Below, piece after piece: positions 54,024-61,544 of a stretch of 64,000 nucleotides of DNA. The translations under genes were made by a program, and so were the position numbers. The notes under the pieces were generated by a model, which did not search any database, was not told the origin of the DNA, and saw only the letters and a list, made by a program, of their open reading frames with translations. Location of the stretch: positions 62,001 to 126,000 of the forward strand of contig DASZBX010000057.1 in NCBI GenBank assembly GCA_035943635.1, written 5' to 3'. How positions within the stretch are numbered: the first letter of the stretch is position 1; the number at the start of each line of letters is the position of its first letter. This DNA is from DASZBX01 sp035943635. GTDB lineage: Bacteria > Actinomycetota > Actinomycetes > Streptomycetales > Catenulisporaceae.

Positions 54024-54103
54024 TTGACGTGAGAGTGTCCCCGGCCTACCGTGCTGCCTTGAAAACACGCGGAAAGTATCTGGACTCATTCCAGAAACTT
54101 TTC
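54024..54103 (+). promoter_or_regulatory. Intact promoter with LacI-like sites ahead of a truncated gene
   Basis: TTGACG (54024-54029), 17-bp spacer, TACCGT (54047-54052). Downstream lie GAAAGTATC (near 54072) and GAAACTTTTC (54094-54103), related to the sites near lacI. The region 53829-54023 before it holds nothing recognisable. Confidence 0.5.
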
Positions 54104-54181
54104 TTACTCCGCCGTGCCTTCCGCCGGGCGCCGTGCGTGCGGCGGCCGGGCGGCCGTCCCCTCCCCCTGGAGCAACCCCGT

Positions 54182-54706
54182 GAGTGCACGACCGGTGTCG
54201 CCGCTGGTAGTGCGGGTTGCTCGAACGGATACTGGGGTGACTCCTCCGTCCAGGACAACTCCACGATCCTGAACGACTTCCTGTCGACGATCAAGCAGTG
54301 CATCTTCGTGAACGGCACCACGGGTACCTGTCCGACCGGCGGCGCGACCGGACCGGCGTCGCCGACGAACAACCCGACCACCGCCGCGCCGACGACGAAG
54401 CCGCCGACGACCCCGCCGACCTCGCCGTCCACCGCGCCGCCCGGTTCGGGCAGGTACACCGAGGGCGCCAGTGGTTCGCAGCTGTGGTTCAAGCCGACCG
54501 GCTTCACGGCATCGTCGGTGTATGTGCACTACACGATCAGTGGGCAGAGCCAGCTGAACTATGCGATGACATGGAACGCGTCTGCTGGTGAATGGCAGCA
54601 GCCGATCAGCATGTCGTACGGACAGACCGTGACGTACTCCTTCGACTACACGCCGATCGGCCAGTCCTACCAGGACGCCACGCCCAGCTACACCTTCACG
54701 GACTAA
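54182..54706 (+). pseudogene. 5'-truncated glycoside hydrolase remnant keeping a C-terminal binding domain
   Basis: About 174 codons without a credible start or signal peptide. The first ~45 residues (AGCSNGYWGDSSVQDNSTILNDFL) look like the tail of a catalytic domain. A Thr/Pro linker (TAAPTTKPPTTPPTSPSTAPP) follows, then a ~75-residue beta domain (QLWFKPTGFTASSVYVHY; MTWNASAGEWQQPI; YSFDYTPIG) resembling a CBM56-type or similar C-terminal module. The upstream promoter and leader are present, so an internal deletion probably removed most of the gene. The CBM class is uncertain. Confidence 0.65.
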
Positions 54707-54729
54707 CCCGAGCTGCGCCCACACGCAGC

Positions 54730-54765
54730 ACCGGTCCGCGGTCGCGGCAACGACCGCGGACCGGT
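54730..54765. terminator. Perfect 15-bp hairpin after the CBM remnant
   Basis: ACCGGTCCGCGGTCG (54730-54744), loop cggcaa, and its exact complement (54751-54765), 24 bp after the stop at 54706. No T-run follows. Confidence 0.75.
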
Positions 54766-54770
54766 CGCGT

Positions 54771-54929
54771 CTACATATCCCGAGCTTTATCCGGGGCGTG
54801 GGCCTTCGACGCGGCCCGTCCTTGCTGCAACCTGTAGACGTTGGCCCCGTAGCTCGCGACTGCCAGCGCGGCTGACACAATACTGACCACCTGCACGACC
54901 GCCGTCCAGGTCGCCGAGGAATTCCTCAC
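54771..54929 (-). CDS. Possible small single-pass membrane protein
   Basis: A 52-codon frame from GTG 54929 with one hydrophobic helix (TAVVQVVSIVSAALAVASYGANVY) and a basic, Lys/Arg-containing tail ending in RDM. The pattern is more protein-like than other frames in this gap. GGGGA lies directly before the GTG, too close for a good site, and an ATG upstream at ~54980 is an alternative. Low confidence; the rest of the 371-bp gap (54707-55077) holds the hairpin and the promoter of the next gene. Confidence 0.3.
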   Translation of the reverse strand: MRNSSATWTAVVQVVSIVSAALAVASYGANVYRLQQGRAASKAHAPDKARDM

Positions 54930-55077
54930 TCCCCAGCCGCTGTTATATGCGCGCGTGCCCGGAGGATGCCGATGGGCACACCACATGTGATGATCAGGAA
55001 GGGTGGCAGGCCCGCTGCGGGCGCCGTCCGTACTGGTCGACCATGGGCCGTGAGACGACGATGTGAGTGAGGGTGTC

Positions 55078-56064
55078 ATGCGTGCAGTGGTGCTGGAGGA
55101 GTTCGGCGGGGCGATGGGCGTGGTCGAGGTCGCGCAGCCGGAGGCCGGGCCCGGCGAGGTGCTGGTGCGGGTGCAGGCCAGCGGGATCAACCCGCTCGAC
55201 CTGAAGATCCGCTCGGGCAACGCGGCGCACGCGAAGAGCCGGTTGCCCGCGGTGCTCGGCCTGGACCTGGCCGGCGTGGTGGTGGACGTCGGGCCGGGCG
55301 TCGAGAATTTCGTCGCCGGGGACGAGGTGTACGGGCTGACCGGCGGCGTCGGGCAGCTGCAAGGGTCGATGGCGCAGTACGCGGCCGTGGACGCGCGCCT
55401 GCTCGCGCTCAAGCCGAGGTCGCTGAGCATGACCAGCGCCGCCGCGCTGCCGCTGGTGGCGATCACCGCCTGGGAGGGCCTGGTGGACCGCGCGGACGTC
55501 TCGGCGGGGGACAAGGTGCTCGTGCACGGCGGCGCGGGCGGGATCGGGCACGTGGCCGTGCAGCTGGCCCGGGCGCGCGGCGCGGAGGTGTTCGCGACCG
55601 GATCGGCGGCCAACCTGGAGACGATCCGCGGGTTCGGCGCCACCCCGATCGACTACGCCGAGACCACGGTCGCCGAGTATGTCGCGCAGTACACCGGCGG
55701 CGAGGGGTTCGACGTCGTCTTCGACACGGTCGGCGGAGCGGTGCTGGACGCGTCGTTCACGGCGGTCCGCGAGTACACCGGGCACGTGGTGAGCGCGCTC
55801 GGGTGGGGTTCGCACAGCCTGGCGCCGCTGTCGTTCCGGGGCGCGTCGTACTCCGGCGTGTTCACCCTGCTGCCGATGCTCTCCGGCCGCGGCCGCGAGC
55901 ACCACGGCGAGATCCTCGCCCAGGTCGCCGCGCTCGTCGACGCCGGGCACATCACGCCGCTGGTGCACGAGAAGGTGTTCGGGCTCGACGAGTTCGACGC
56001 GGCCTACGCGGTGGTCGAGCAGGGCCGCGCGGGCGGCAAGGTGATCATCGGGGTGGAGCACTGA
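55078..56064 (+). CDS. Zinc-free MDR-family NADPH:quinone reductase-like oxidoreductase
   Basis: A 328-residue medium-chain dehydrogenase/reductase. The GroES-like N-terminal half has SGINPLDLKIRSG and LGLDLAGVVVDVGPGV; the Rossmann motif is VHGGAGGIGHVAVQLA. The Cys/His zinc ligands of alcohol dehydrogenases are missing, so quinone- or enone-reductase type (QOR, crotonase-like) is likely. ATG 55078 follows GAGGG; GTG 55063 would add five residues. Cofactor NADPH is inferred. Confidence 0.9.
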   Translation: MRAVVLEEFGGAMGVVEVAQPEAGPGEVLVRVQASGINPLDLKIRSGNAAHAKSRLPAVLGLDLAGVVVDVGPGVENFVAGDEVYGLTGGVGQLQGSMAQYAAVDARLLALKPRSLSMTSAAALPLVAITAWEGLVDRADVSAGDKVLVHGGAGGIGHVAVQLARARGAEVFATGSAANLETIRGFGATPIDYAETTVAEYVAQYTGGEGFDVVFDTVGGAVLDASFTAVREYTGHVVSALGWGSHSLAPLSFRGASYSGVFTLLPMLSGRGREHHGEILAQVAALVDAGHITPLVHEKVFGLDEFDAAYAVVEQGRAGGKVIIGVEH

Positions 56065-56135
56065 AAACATGAACATGCGGTAGCGTTTTCGCTCGGGCGG
56101 CGCCGGCCGGGCGCCGGACTCGTGGGAGGGCTTTC

Positions 56136-56663
56136 ATGACCGAGTACTCCACCCGCCGGATCATCCTGGTCCGGCATGCGAAGGCGGTCGAGCCGGACGT
56201 CCGGGACCACGAGCGCGCGCTGGCCGGCCGCGGCCGGCGCAACGCCCCGGACGCCGGTCGCTGGCTCGCGGCCTCGGGCGTCGTGCCGGATCTGGCGCTG
56301 TGCTCGACGGCCGCGCGTACCCGGGAGACGTGGAAGCTGCTGTCCGCCGAACTCGCCGACGCGCCCAGGACCGTGTATGACGAGCGGATCTACGGCGCCA
56401 GCCCGGGCGCACTGTTCGCCGTGGTCTCCGAAACCCCGGACGATGTCGCGGATCTCGTCGTGGTCGGCCACAATCCGGGGATGCACGCGCTGGCGTACAT
56501 GCTGTCGCGCGAGTCCGCGCAAGCCGAGGAGCTGATCACGCGGATGAACGAGACCGGCTTCCCGACCTGCGCGATCGCGATCCTGGCGATCGAGGGCGGC
56601 TGGCCGGATGTCGTGCCCGGAGCCGGGCGACTGGTCGAGTACTGGACGCCGCGCGGACAGTAG
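56136..56663 (+). CDS. SixA-like histidine phosphatase (phosphoglycerate mutase superfamily)
   Basis: A 175-residue branch-1 histidine phosphatase. The nucleophile is in LVRHAKA (RHG-type motif with Ala for Gly), and the second His in VVVGHNPGMHALAY. The core LCSTAARTRETWKLL carries the conserved Arg. Closest in pattern to SixA, which removes phosphate from phosphohistidine; actual substrate in actinobacteria is unclear. ATG 56136 with GGAGGG upstream. Confidence 0.92.
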   Translation: MTEYSTRRIILVRHAKAVEPDVRDHERALAGRGRRNAPDAGRWLAASGVVPDLALCSTAARTRETWKLLSAELADAPRTVYDERIYGASPGALFAVVSETPDDVADLVVVGHNPGMHALAYMLSRESAQAEELITRMNETGFPTCAIAILAIEGGWPDVVPGAGRLVEYWTPRGQ

Positions 56664-56946
56664 CGGCGTATCTCAGAGCCCAGCCGGAACGTATCTCAGA
56701 GCCGTGCCGCGGGGATGCGCCGCGGGAACGTAACCCGTTCGCATATCCCTGATGGCTGCCGCCCGCCGGCAGCGCGGAAACACGGCAGAAATCCGCACCA
56801 CGGAAGGTTTTCGCGGCCGGCCCCCGCGGCCGCGGAAAACCGACCGGAAACCGGGTCGTCGATCGTTGAACCGTTGTCTCCCGCCGTCCGTGCTACTGAT
56901 GCCGCGGCGCGGGGCCGGCGGCACGACGACGACAAGGGGAGTGGCG
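56664..56946. other. Leader region with direct repeat before a small ORF and sigma gene
   Basis: GTATCTCAGAGCC occurs twice, 56668-56680 and 56691-56703, at a 23-bp period. A second pair GCCGCGG / CGCCGCGG lies just after. The rest is GC-rich without a recognisable gene. The direct repeats could be activator sites for the small ORF and sigma gene. Confidence 0.4.
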
Positions 56947-57054
56947 ATGACGGACAGGCGCTCGATCGGCCGGGCCGACACGGTGGATCCGGACGGCCGC
57001 CCGGCCGAGGTCCCGGCCAGTCTCCGCCGCTCATCCGGGTGCGCCGGGCCGTGA
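56947..57054 (+). CDS. Possible 35-residue small protein upstream of an ECF sigma gene
   Basis: ATG 56947 to TGA 57054 with a strong ribosome binding site (AAGGGGAG 5 nt upstream). The peptide is polar, with Arg, Asp and Pro and one Cys near the end (SSGCAGP). The sigma start follows 30 bp later, so this could be a leader peptide or a small partner. No family recognised. Confidence 0.4.
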   Translation: MTDRRSIGRADTVDPDGRPAEVPASLRRSSGCAGP

Positions 57055-57084
57055 CCGGGACGACGACCCTGTGAGCTGATTCGC

Positions 57085-57663
57085 GTGGACTACCGGTTGC
57101 CGGCGACTGAACCGATCGAAGGTCGACTCCGTGCCCTGAGCGTGGCTGCCGACACCCAGGTCCTGGACGACACGGCCCTGCGACTGCTGTACGCGGAGCA
57201 CGCCGGCCCGCTGCTGGCGTATCTGCTGCGCCTGACCAGGGACCACGCCCGCGCCGAGGACCTCCTGCAGGAGACGATGCTGCGGGCCTGGCGCCGGCCG
57301 GCCGTATTCGAACCCGAACGCGGCGCGGTCCGCGGCTGGCTGCGGACCGTGGCCCGCAACCTGGTGGTCGACGACATCCGGGCCCGGGCCGCGCGCCCGC
57401 ACGAGCGGGAACTGGTCGAGGACGGCCCGCACGCCGGGGACGGGGACGACCCCTACGACGCGGCGATCCTCTCCTGGGAGGTGGCCGACGCGCTGTCCGC
57501 GCTCAGCCCGCAGCACCGCGCCGTACTGATCGAGGTCTACTATCGGCGGGCGTCGGTCGGCGAGGCGGCCAAGACGCTGGGAATAGCGCCGGGGACGGTC
57601 AAGTCGCGTACGTTCTACGCGCTGCGCGCGTTGCGGGCCGGCTGCCCGACGGGACCGTGCTGA
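57085..57663 (+). CDS. ECF sigma factor (SigL/SigK-like)
   Basis: A 192-residue ECF sigma factor. Region 2: YAEHAGPLLAYLLRL, HARAEDLLQETMLRAWR and RGWLRTVARNLVVDDIRAR; region 4: LSALSPQHRAVLIEVYY and LGIAPGTVKSRTFYALRALR. It ends in GCPTGPC, two Cys at the very C-terminus, recalling the Cys tail of the factor at 13758. The start is GTG 57085. No zinc-binding anti-sigma gene follows; the downstream gene is an SDR. The regulon is unknown. Confidence 0.92.
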   Translation: MDYRLPATEPIEGRLRALSVAADTQVLDDTALRLLYAEHAGPLLAYLLRLTRDHARAEDLLQETMLRAWRRPAVFEPERGAVRGWLRTVARNLVVDDIRARAARPHERELVEDGPHAGDGDDPYDAAILSWEVADALSALSPQHRAVLIEVYYRRASVGEAAKTLGIAPGTVKSRTFYALRALRAGCPTGPC

Positions 57664-57777
57664 TCTCCTTCCGGCGCCCGTGACCGGGCGTCTGAGCGCG
57701 CTGGTCTCCGCGGCCGATAGGCTTTGCCCGGAGTCGACGTACCGCGCACATCCATTCGTGGTGACAAGGGAGACGCG

Positions 57778-58680
57778 ATGACTGACAGCTCGACCACCGG
57801 CCCGGCCGACCGGCCGGTTTCCGGCCCGATGGCCGGCCAGACCGTGCTGGTGACCGGCGGCACCGGCGGCATCGGCCGGGCGACCGCGGTGGCCCTGGCC
57901 CGGCTCGGCGCGCGGGTCGGGATCACCGGCCGGGACCAGGCGCGCACCGCCGCCGTCGCGGCGCAGATCAGCGCGGAGACCGGGAACCCGGCCGTCGACG
58001 CGTTCGCCGCCGACATGTCCGCGCAGGCCGAGGTGCGCCGACTGGCCGCCGAGGTGCTCGGCGCGTACCCGCGGCTGGACGTGTTGGTCAACAACGTCGG
58101 CGGCCTGTGGGCCACCCGGCGCGTCACCGCCGACGGCCTGGAGCACACCTTCGCGGTCAACCACCTCGCCGGGTTCCTCCTCACCGACCTGCTGCTGGAC
58201 CGGCTCAAGGCCAGCGCCCCGGCCCGGATCGTGACCGTCTCCTCCGGCGCCCAGGCCACCGGCCGGCTCAACTTCGCCGACCTGCAGGGCGAGAAGGCCT
58301 ACTCCGGCATGCGCGCCTACAGCCAGTCGAAACTGGCCAACATCATGTTCACCTACGAACTCGCCCGGCGCCTGGCCGGGACCGGGGTCACCGCCACCAC
58401 GCTGCACCCCGGCCTGGTCCGGACCTCGTTCGCGGCCGAGGACGGACCCGGGTTCTGGAAGTACGCGCTGCCGCTGCTCAGCCCGGTGATGAAGACCCCG
58501 GAGAAGGGCGCCGCGACCTCGGTCTACCTCGCCTCGGCGGCCGAAGCCGAAGGCCTGACCGGCCAGTACTTCATCAACAGCAAGCCGAAGCGGTCCCAGA
58601 AGGGGTCCTACGACACCGCGGTCGCCGCCCGGCTGTGGGAGGTCAGCATGGACCTGGTCGGCGCGAAAACCGAGGCCTGA
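57778..58680 (+). CDS. Short-chain dehydrogenase/reductase (retinol dehydrogenase-like)
   Basis: A 300-residue SDR. The cofactor motif is VTGGTGGIGRA, the structural motif NNVGG, and the active site Ser in VTVSSGAQ with Y-x-x-x-K in AYSQSKLANIMF. The extended C-terminus (LHPGLVRTSF...) is of the retinol-dehydrogenase/WW-domain oxidoreductase type. ATG 57778 with AAGGGAG upstream. Substrate unknown. Confidence 0.93.
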   Translation: MTDSSTTGPADRPVSGPMAGQTVLVTGGTGGIGRATAVALARLGARVGITGRDQARTAAVAAQISAETGNPAVDAFAADMSAQAEVRRLAAEVLGAYPRLDVLVNNVGGLWATRRVTADGLEHTFAVNHLAGFLLTDLLLDRLKASAPARIVTVSSGAQATGRLNFADLQGEKAYSGMRAYSQSKLANIMFTYELARRLAGTGVTATTLHPGLVRTSFAAEDGPGFWKYALPLLSPVMKTPEKGAATSVYLASAAEAEGLTGQYFINSKPKRSQKGSYDTAVAARLWEVSMDLVGAKTEA

Positions 58681-58848
58681 CCACGGAATCGGGATCGGGC
58701 CGGCCCGGAGGCGGCGCCGCGCGGCCGGGACGGCCCGGCTGCTTGGGCCGCCCGGGAGGCCGGGTCGGCCGGGGCCGGTCCGGCCGCTCGGGCTGCTCCG
58801 GGTGCTCTGGTCGGCCCGGCCGCCCGGCGACCGGCCGGGCCGGACGGC

Positions 58849-59535
58849 TCAGTAGCTGCCCTTCTCGACGGTCAGGACCAGCGTCGAGGACCCGCCGAGG
58901 CTGCTGTCGACCGTGACGCTGTGCGTGCCCTGACTCAGGTTGGTCCCCTCGAACAGGCCGCTGCCCGAACCGGCGCCGAAGTTGGTCAGAGTGCCCAGTT
59001 TCTGCCCGGTCGCGGTCACATACACGGTCAGGGTGGCGCCGGTGTTCGCGTCGAGCGCGTAGACGCTCGTCTTCTCGCCCTTGACCGCGTAGGAGGCCTC
59101 TTCTATGACCACCCGGTCCAGGGCCCCGGTCCCGACCGTGATGCTGTAGGCCTGCTCGGCGCTCTCGCCGTCGACGATGTCGGTGACCTTCAGGGTGAAC
59201 GAACTCGTCCCGGCCTTGGTCGGCGTGCCGTAGAGGACGCCGCCGTCGAGCGCCACCCCGGCCGGCAGGCTCCCGGAGACCAGGGTCCACAGGTAAGGCG
59301 AGGACTCCGGGCCGCTGTAGGCCGGGCCGCCGGTCGCGACCGGCGAGGCCTCGAACCCGAGGCCCACGTTGCCCAAACCGGGCGAGCACACCGCGCCGGA
59401 ACAGGCGAACATCGACGTGCCGACGGTCAGCGGCGCCCCAGCGCCGGGCCCGGCCGCGGCGTCCGCGGGTGAGAGCGCGCCCAGGCTCGCGGCCAGCGCG
59501 GCCCCGAGAATCAGTGCCTTGTGTTGTGCTCGCAT
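58849..59535 (-). CDS. Secreted protein with Ig-like (He_PIG) domain
   Basis: A 228-residue secreted protein. Signal peptide ~1-27 (ends ADAAA). Residues ~55-135 match a putative Ig (He_PIG) fold (YLWTLVSGSLPAGVALDGGVLYGTPTKAGTSSFTLKV). The C-terminal ~90 residues are another beta domain (YALDANTGATLTVYVTATG). No enzyme motif. ATG 59535 with GGAGAAGG upstream; the open frame extends further but without support. Likely an adhesin or binding protein. Two Cys near residue 45-50 may form a disulphide. Confidence 0.8.
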   Translation of the reverse strand: MRAQHKALILGAALAASLGALSPADAAAGPGAGAPLTVGTSMFACSGAVCSPGLGNVGLGFEASPVATGGPAYSGPESSPYLWTLVSGSLPAGVALDGGVLYGTPTKAGTSSFTLKVTDIVDGESAEQAYSITVGTGALDRVVIEEASYAVKGEKTSVYALDANTGATLTVYVTATGQKLGTLTNFGAGSGSGLFEGTNLSQGTHSVTVDSSLGGSSTLVLTVEKGSY

Positions 59536-59782
59536 GACGACCTTCTCCTCGATCTGTCGGATAGACCTGTTCGACAGATCTGCGGCAGGTGTGCGCACTC
59601 CCTGGGGCATCGCCAGGTACACGGATCCACCGGCCGATCGGTTCACCCGGGCGCCGGCCACACCCCGGGCGAGTCAGTTACAGCCGCCGAGAGAGCCAGC
59701 AGCTTGATATCTGCACACGACCCACACACGATCCACACAAGCTCTCCACCACAGGCTTACCGGACTCTGCTTCGATCGGACC

Positions 59783-60559
59783 ATGACCGAACCGACAGTC
59801 ACCAGCGCCGCGTCGGCGCTCTATCTCGACCGGGTCGCCGCGACCGACGCCGCCCGCGCGTACAAGCGGGACCTGCTCGCCGCCCTCGCGGTCGAACCCG
59901 GCCACTGCGTGCTGGACCTCGGCTGCGGCCCCGGAACCGACCTCGCCGCGCTGGCCGCCGCAGTCGGTCCGACCGGCCGGGTGCTCGGGATCGATCAGGA
60001 CCCGCAGATGGTCGCCGAGGCTCGGGCCCGGCTGGCCGGAGCGTCCGTCGTCGAGATCTGCGAAGGCGACGCGCACCACCTGCCGATCGCGGCCGGCGCC
60101 GTCGACCGCGCCCGCACCGACAGAGTCCTGATGCACGTGGCCGACCCCGCGGCGGTGCTGGCCGAACTGCGCCGCGTGCTGCGCCCGGGCGGCCTGCTCA
60201 CCCTGGCCGAACCCGACTGGGGCACCCTGGCCGTGGACCACCCCGATCTGGTCACCTCCTGCGCGTTCACCCGGTTCATCGCGCAGAACACCAACCGCAA
60301 CCAGGCCATCGGCCGCCAACTGCCCCGGCTGGCCGTCGACGCCGGATTCACGGTGCGGGCCGTGCGCAACGCCGCCGCGGTGTTCACGGACTTCGACACC
60401 GCGGAGACGGTCCTGGGCCTGCGCCGCAACACCCAGCGCGCCATCGCGGCCGGCTATCTCGACCCGCAGTCCGCCGAAGCCTGGCTGGACCACCTGACCA
60501 CCCGCCCGTTCTTCGGCACGGTCGGCTTCATCACCGTGCTCGCCCAGTCCGCGGGCTAG
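59783..60559 (+). CDS. SAM-dependent class I methyltransferase
   Basis: A 258-residue methyltransferase. Motif I is VLDLGCGPGTDL, motif II/III GRVLGIDQDPQMV, and EGDAHHLPIAAGAVDRARTDRVLMHVADP is the post-I region typical of UbiE/menaquinone-type enzymes. Small-molecule methylation is likely; substrate unknown. ATG 59783 follows a relatively AT-rich gap with no strong Shine-Dalgarno, so it may be leaderless or weakly translated. Confidence 0.92.
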   Translation: MTEPTVTSAASALYLDRVAATDAARAYKRDLLAALAVEPGHCVLDLGCGPGTDLAALAAAVGPTGRVLGIDQDPQMVAEARARLAGASVVEICEGDAHHLPIAAGAVDRARTDRVLMHVADPAAVLAELRRVLRPGGLLTLAEPDWGTLAVDHPDLVTSCAFTRFIAQNTNRNQAIGRQLPRLAVDAGFTVRAVRNAAAVFTDFDTAETVLGLRRNTQRAIAAGYLDPQSAEAWLDHLTTRPFFGTVGFITVLAQSAG

Positions 60560-60665
60560 AAACCACGGCACCGCACAGAACCACGGACACTGCACTGAAC
60601 CACCGGCCCCGCCCGGCCCCCGGGACCCGCGCGCCGACGGATCCCGGGGAGTTCGCGGGCGCGGG

Positions 60666-61127
60666 TCAGGCGCTCTCCTCCGCGCGTGCGCCGATCGGCA
60701 ATCCGGCCTGGCGCAGCAGCGCGGGCAGGGTCCAGTCGCCCGCGCCGAACAGCGCCACCATCAGGAAGCCCCAGCAGAACAGGGCCGCCTGCTCGCCGCC
60801 GTTCTCGATCGGCCACAGCGACTTGGGCTGGTGCACCGTGAAGTAGGCGTAGGCCATGGTGCCCGAGGCCAGCAGCGCGGCCGCCCGCGGGACCAGTCCG
60901 GCCAGCACCAGGACGCCGGTGACCAGCTCGATCAGCGCCGCGGTGCCGTCCGGGAAGGACGCCGCGGAGATCGTGCCGCCCTTGCCGAGGTTGCCGCCGA
61001 GGATCCCGAACAGGCTGGACGCGCCGTGGCAGGCGAACAACAGGCCGAGCACGATGCGGTAGAGCGAGAGCGCGGCCCGGTGGGCCGGGCCGGCGGGCTC
61101 GCGGTCGATCGATCTGAGTACCCTCAC
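60666..61127 (-). CDS. DoxX-family membrane protein
   Basis: A 153-residue membrane protein with four helices (LSLYRIVLGLLFACHGASSLF; TAALIELVTGVLVLAGLVPRAAALLASG; FFTVHQ-type loop; FCWGFLMVALFGAGDW). Members of the DoxX family are linked to quinone or thiosulphate metabolism and redox stress; function here is open. The start is GTG 61127. It converges with the methyltransferase. Confidence 0.9.
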   Translation of the reverse strand: MRVLRSIDREPAGPAHRAALSLYRIVLGLLFACHGASSLFGILGGNLGKGGTISAASFPDGTAALIELVTGVLVLAGLVPRAAALLASGTMAYAYFTVHQPKSLWPIENGGEQAALFCWGFLMVALFGAGDWTLPALLRQAGLPIGARAEESA

Positions 61128-61544
61128 AGGGCATCAACCTCCGGTCGGTGGGTGGAACGCCGCCGGTCAGGCCGGGGCGCACCACCGGCACGGGCCGCGG
61201 CCGCGGCCGGTTCACCGCCCGGACCGGATTTGCCCAAGACCATAGTCGAACCATGCCCTGATTTTATCGGCGCGCGGGTTTGCCGCCGGGCCGGGCATTT
61301 CAGCCGCGTTCGAGCCGGTCCGGCCGCGCCCGATCGTGCGTTCCGCAGCCGCCCCTCACTCGTCCCACGGCACGCTCGGCGTCGTCGGACGACGGGCTGG
61401 TCACCCGCCCAGCCTGCCAGAAGAACGCCGACCGCGCAGACGCGCCGGCAAGCACAGAGCGGGGAGCCCGGCACTGCGGACTCCCCGCTCCGCTCACCTC
61501 AACCTGCCCGCGCACACCCGGTCAGGGATGCGCCCGACCCCAGG
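61128..61544. other. Intergenic region with nuclease-side hairpin
   Basis: About 417 bp. GAGCGGGGAG (61457-61466) and CTCCCCGCTC (61481-61490) form a 10-bp stem with a 14-nt loop, 55 bp downstream of the leftward nuclease stop; it is a probable terminator. An AT-rich patch near 61245-61270 may be the DoxX promoter. No gene recognised. Confidence 0.5.
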
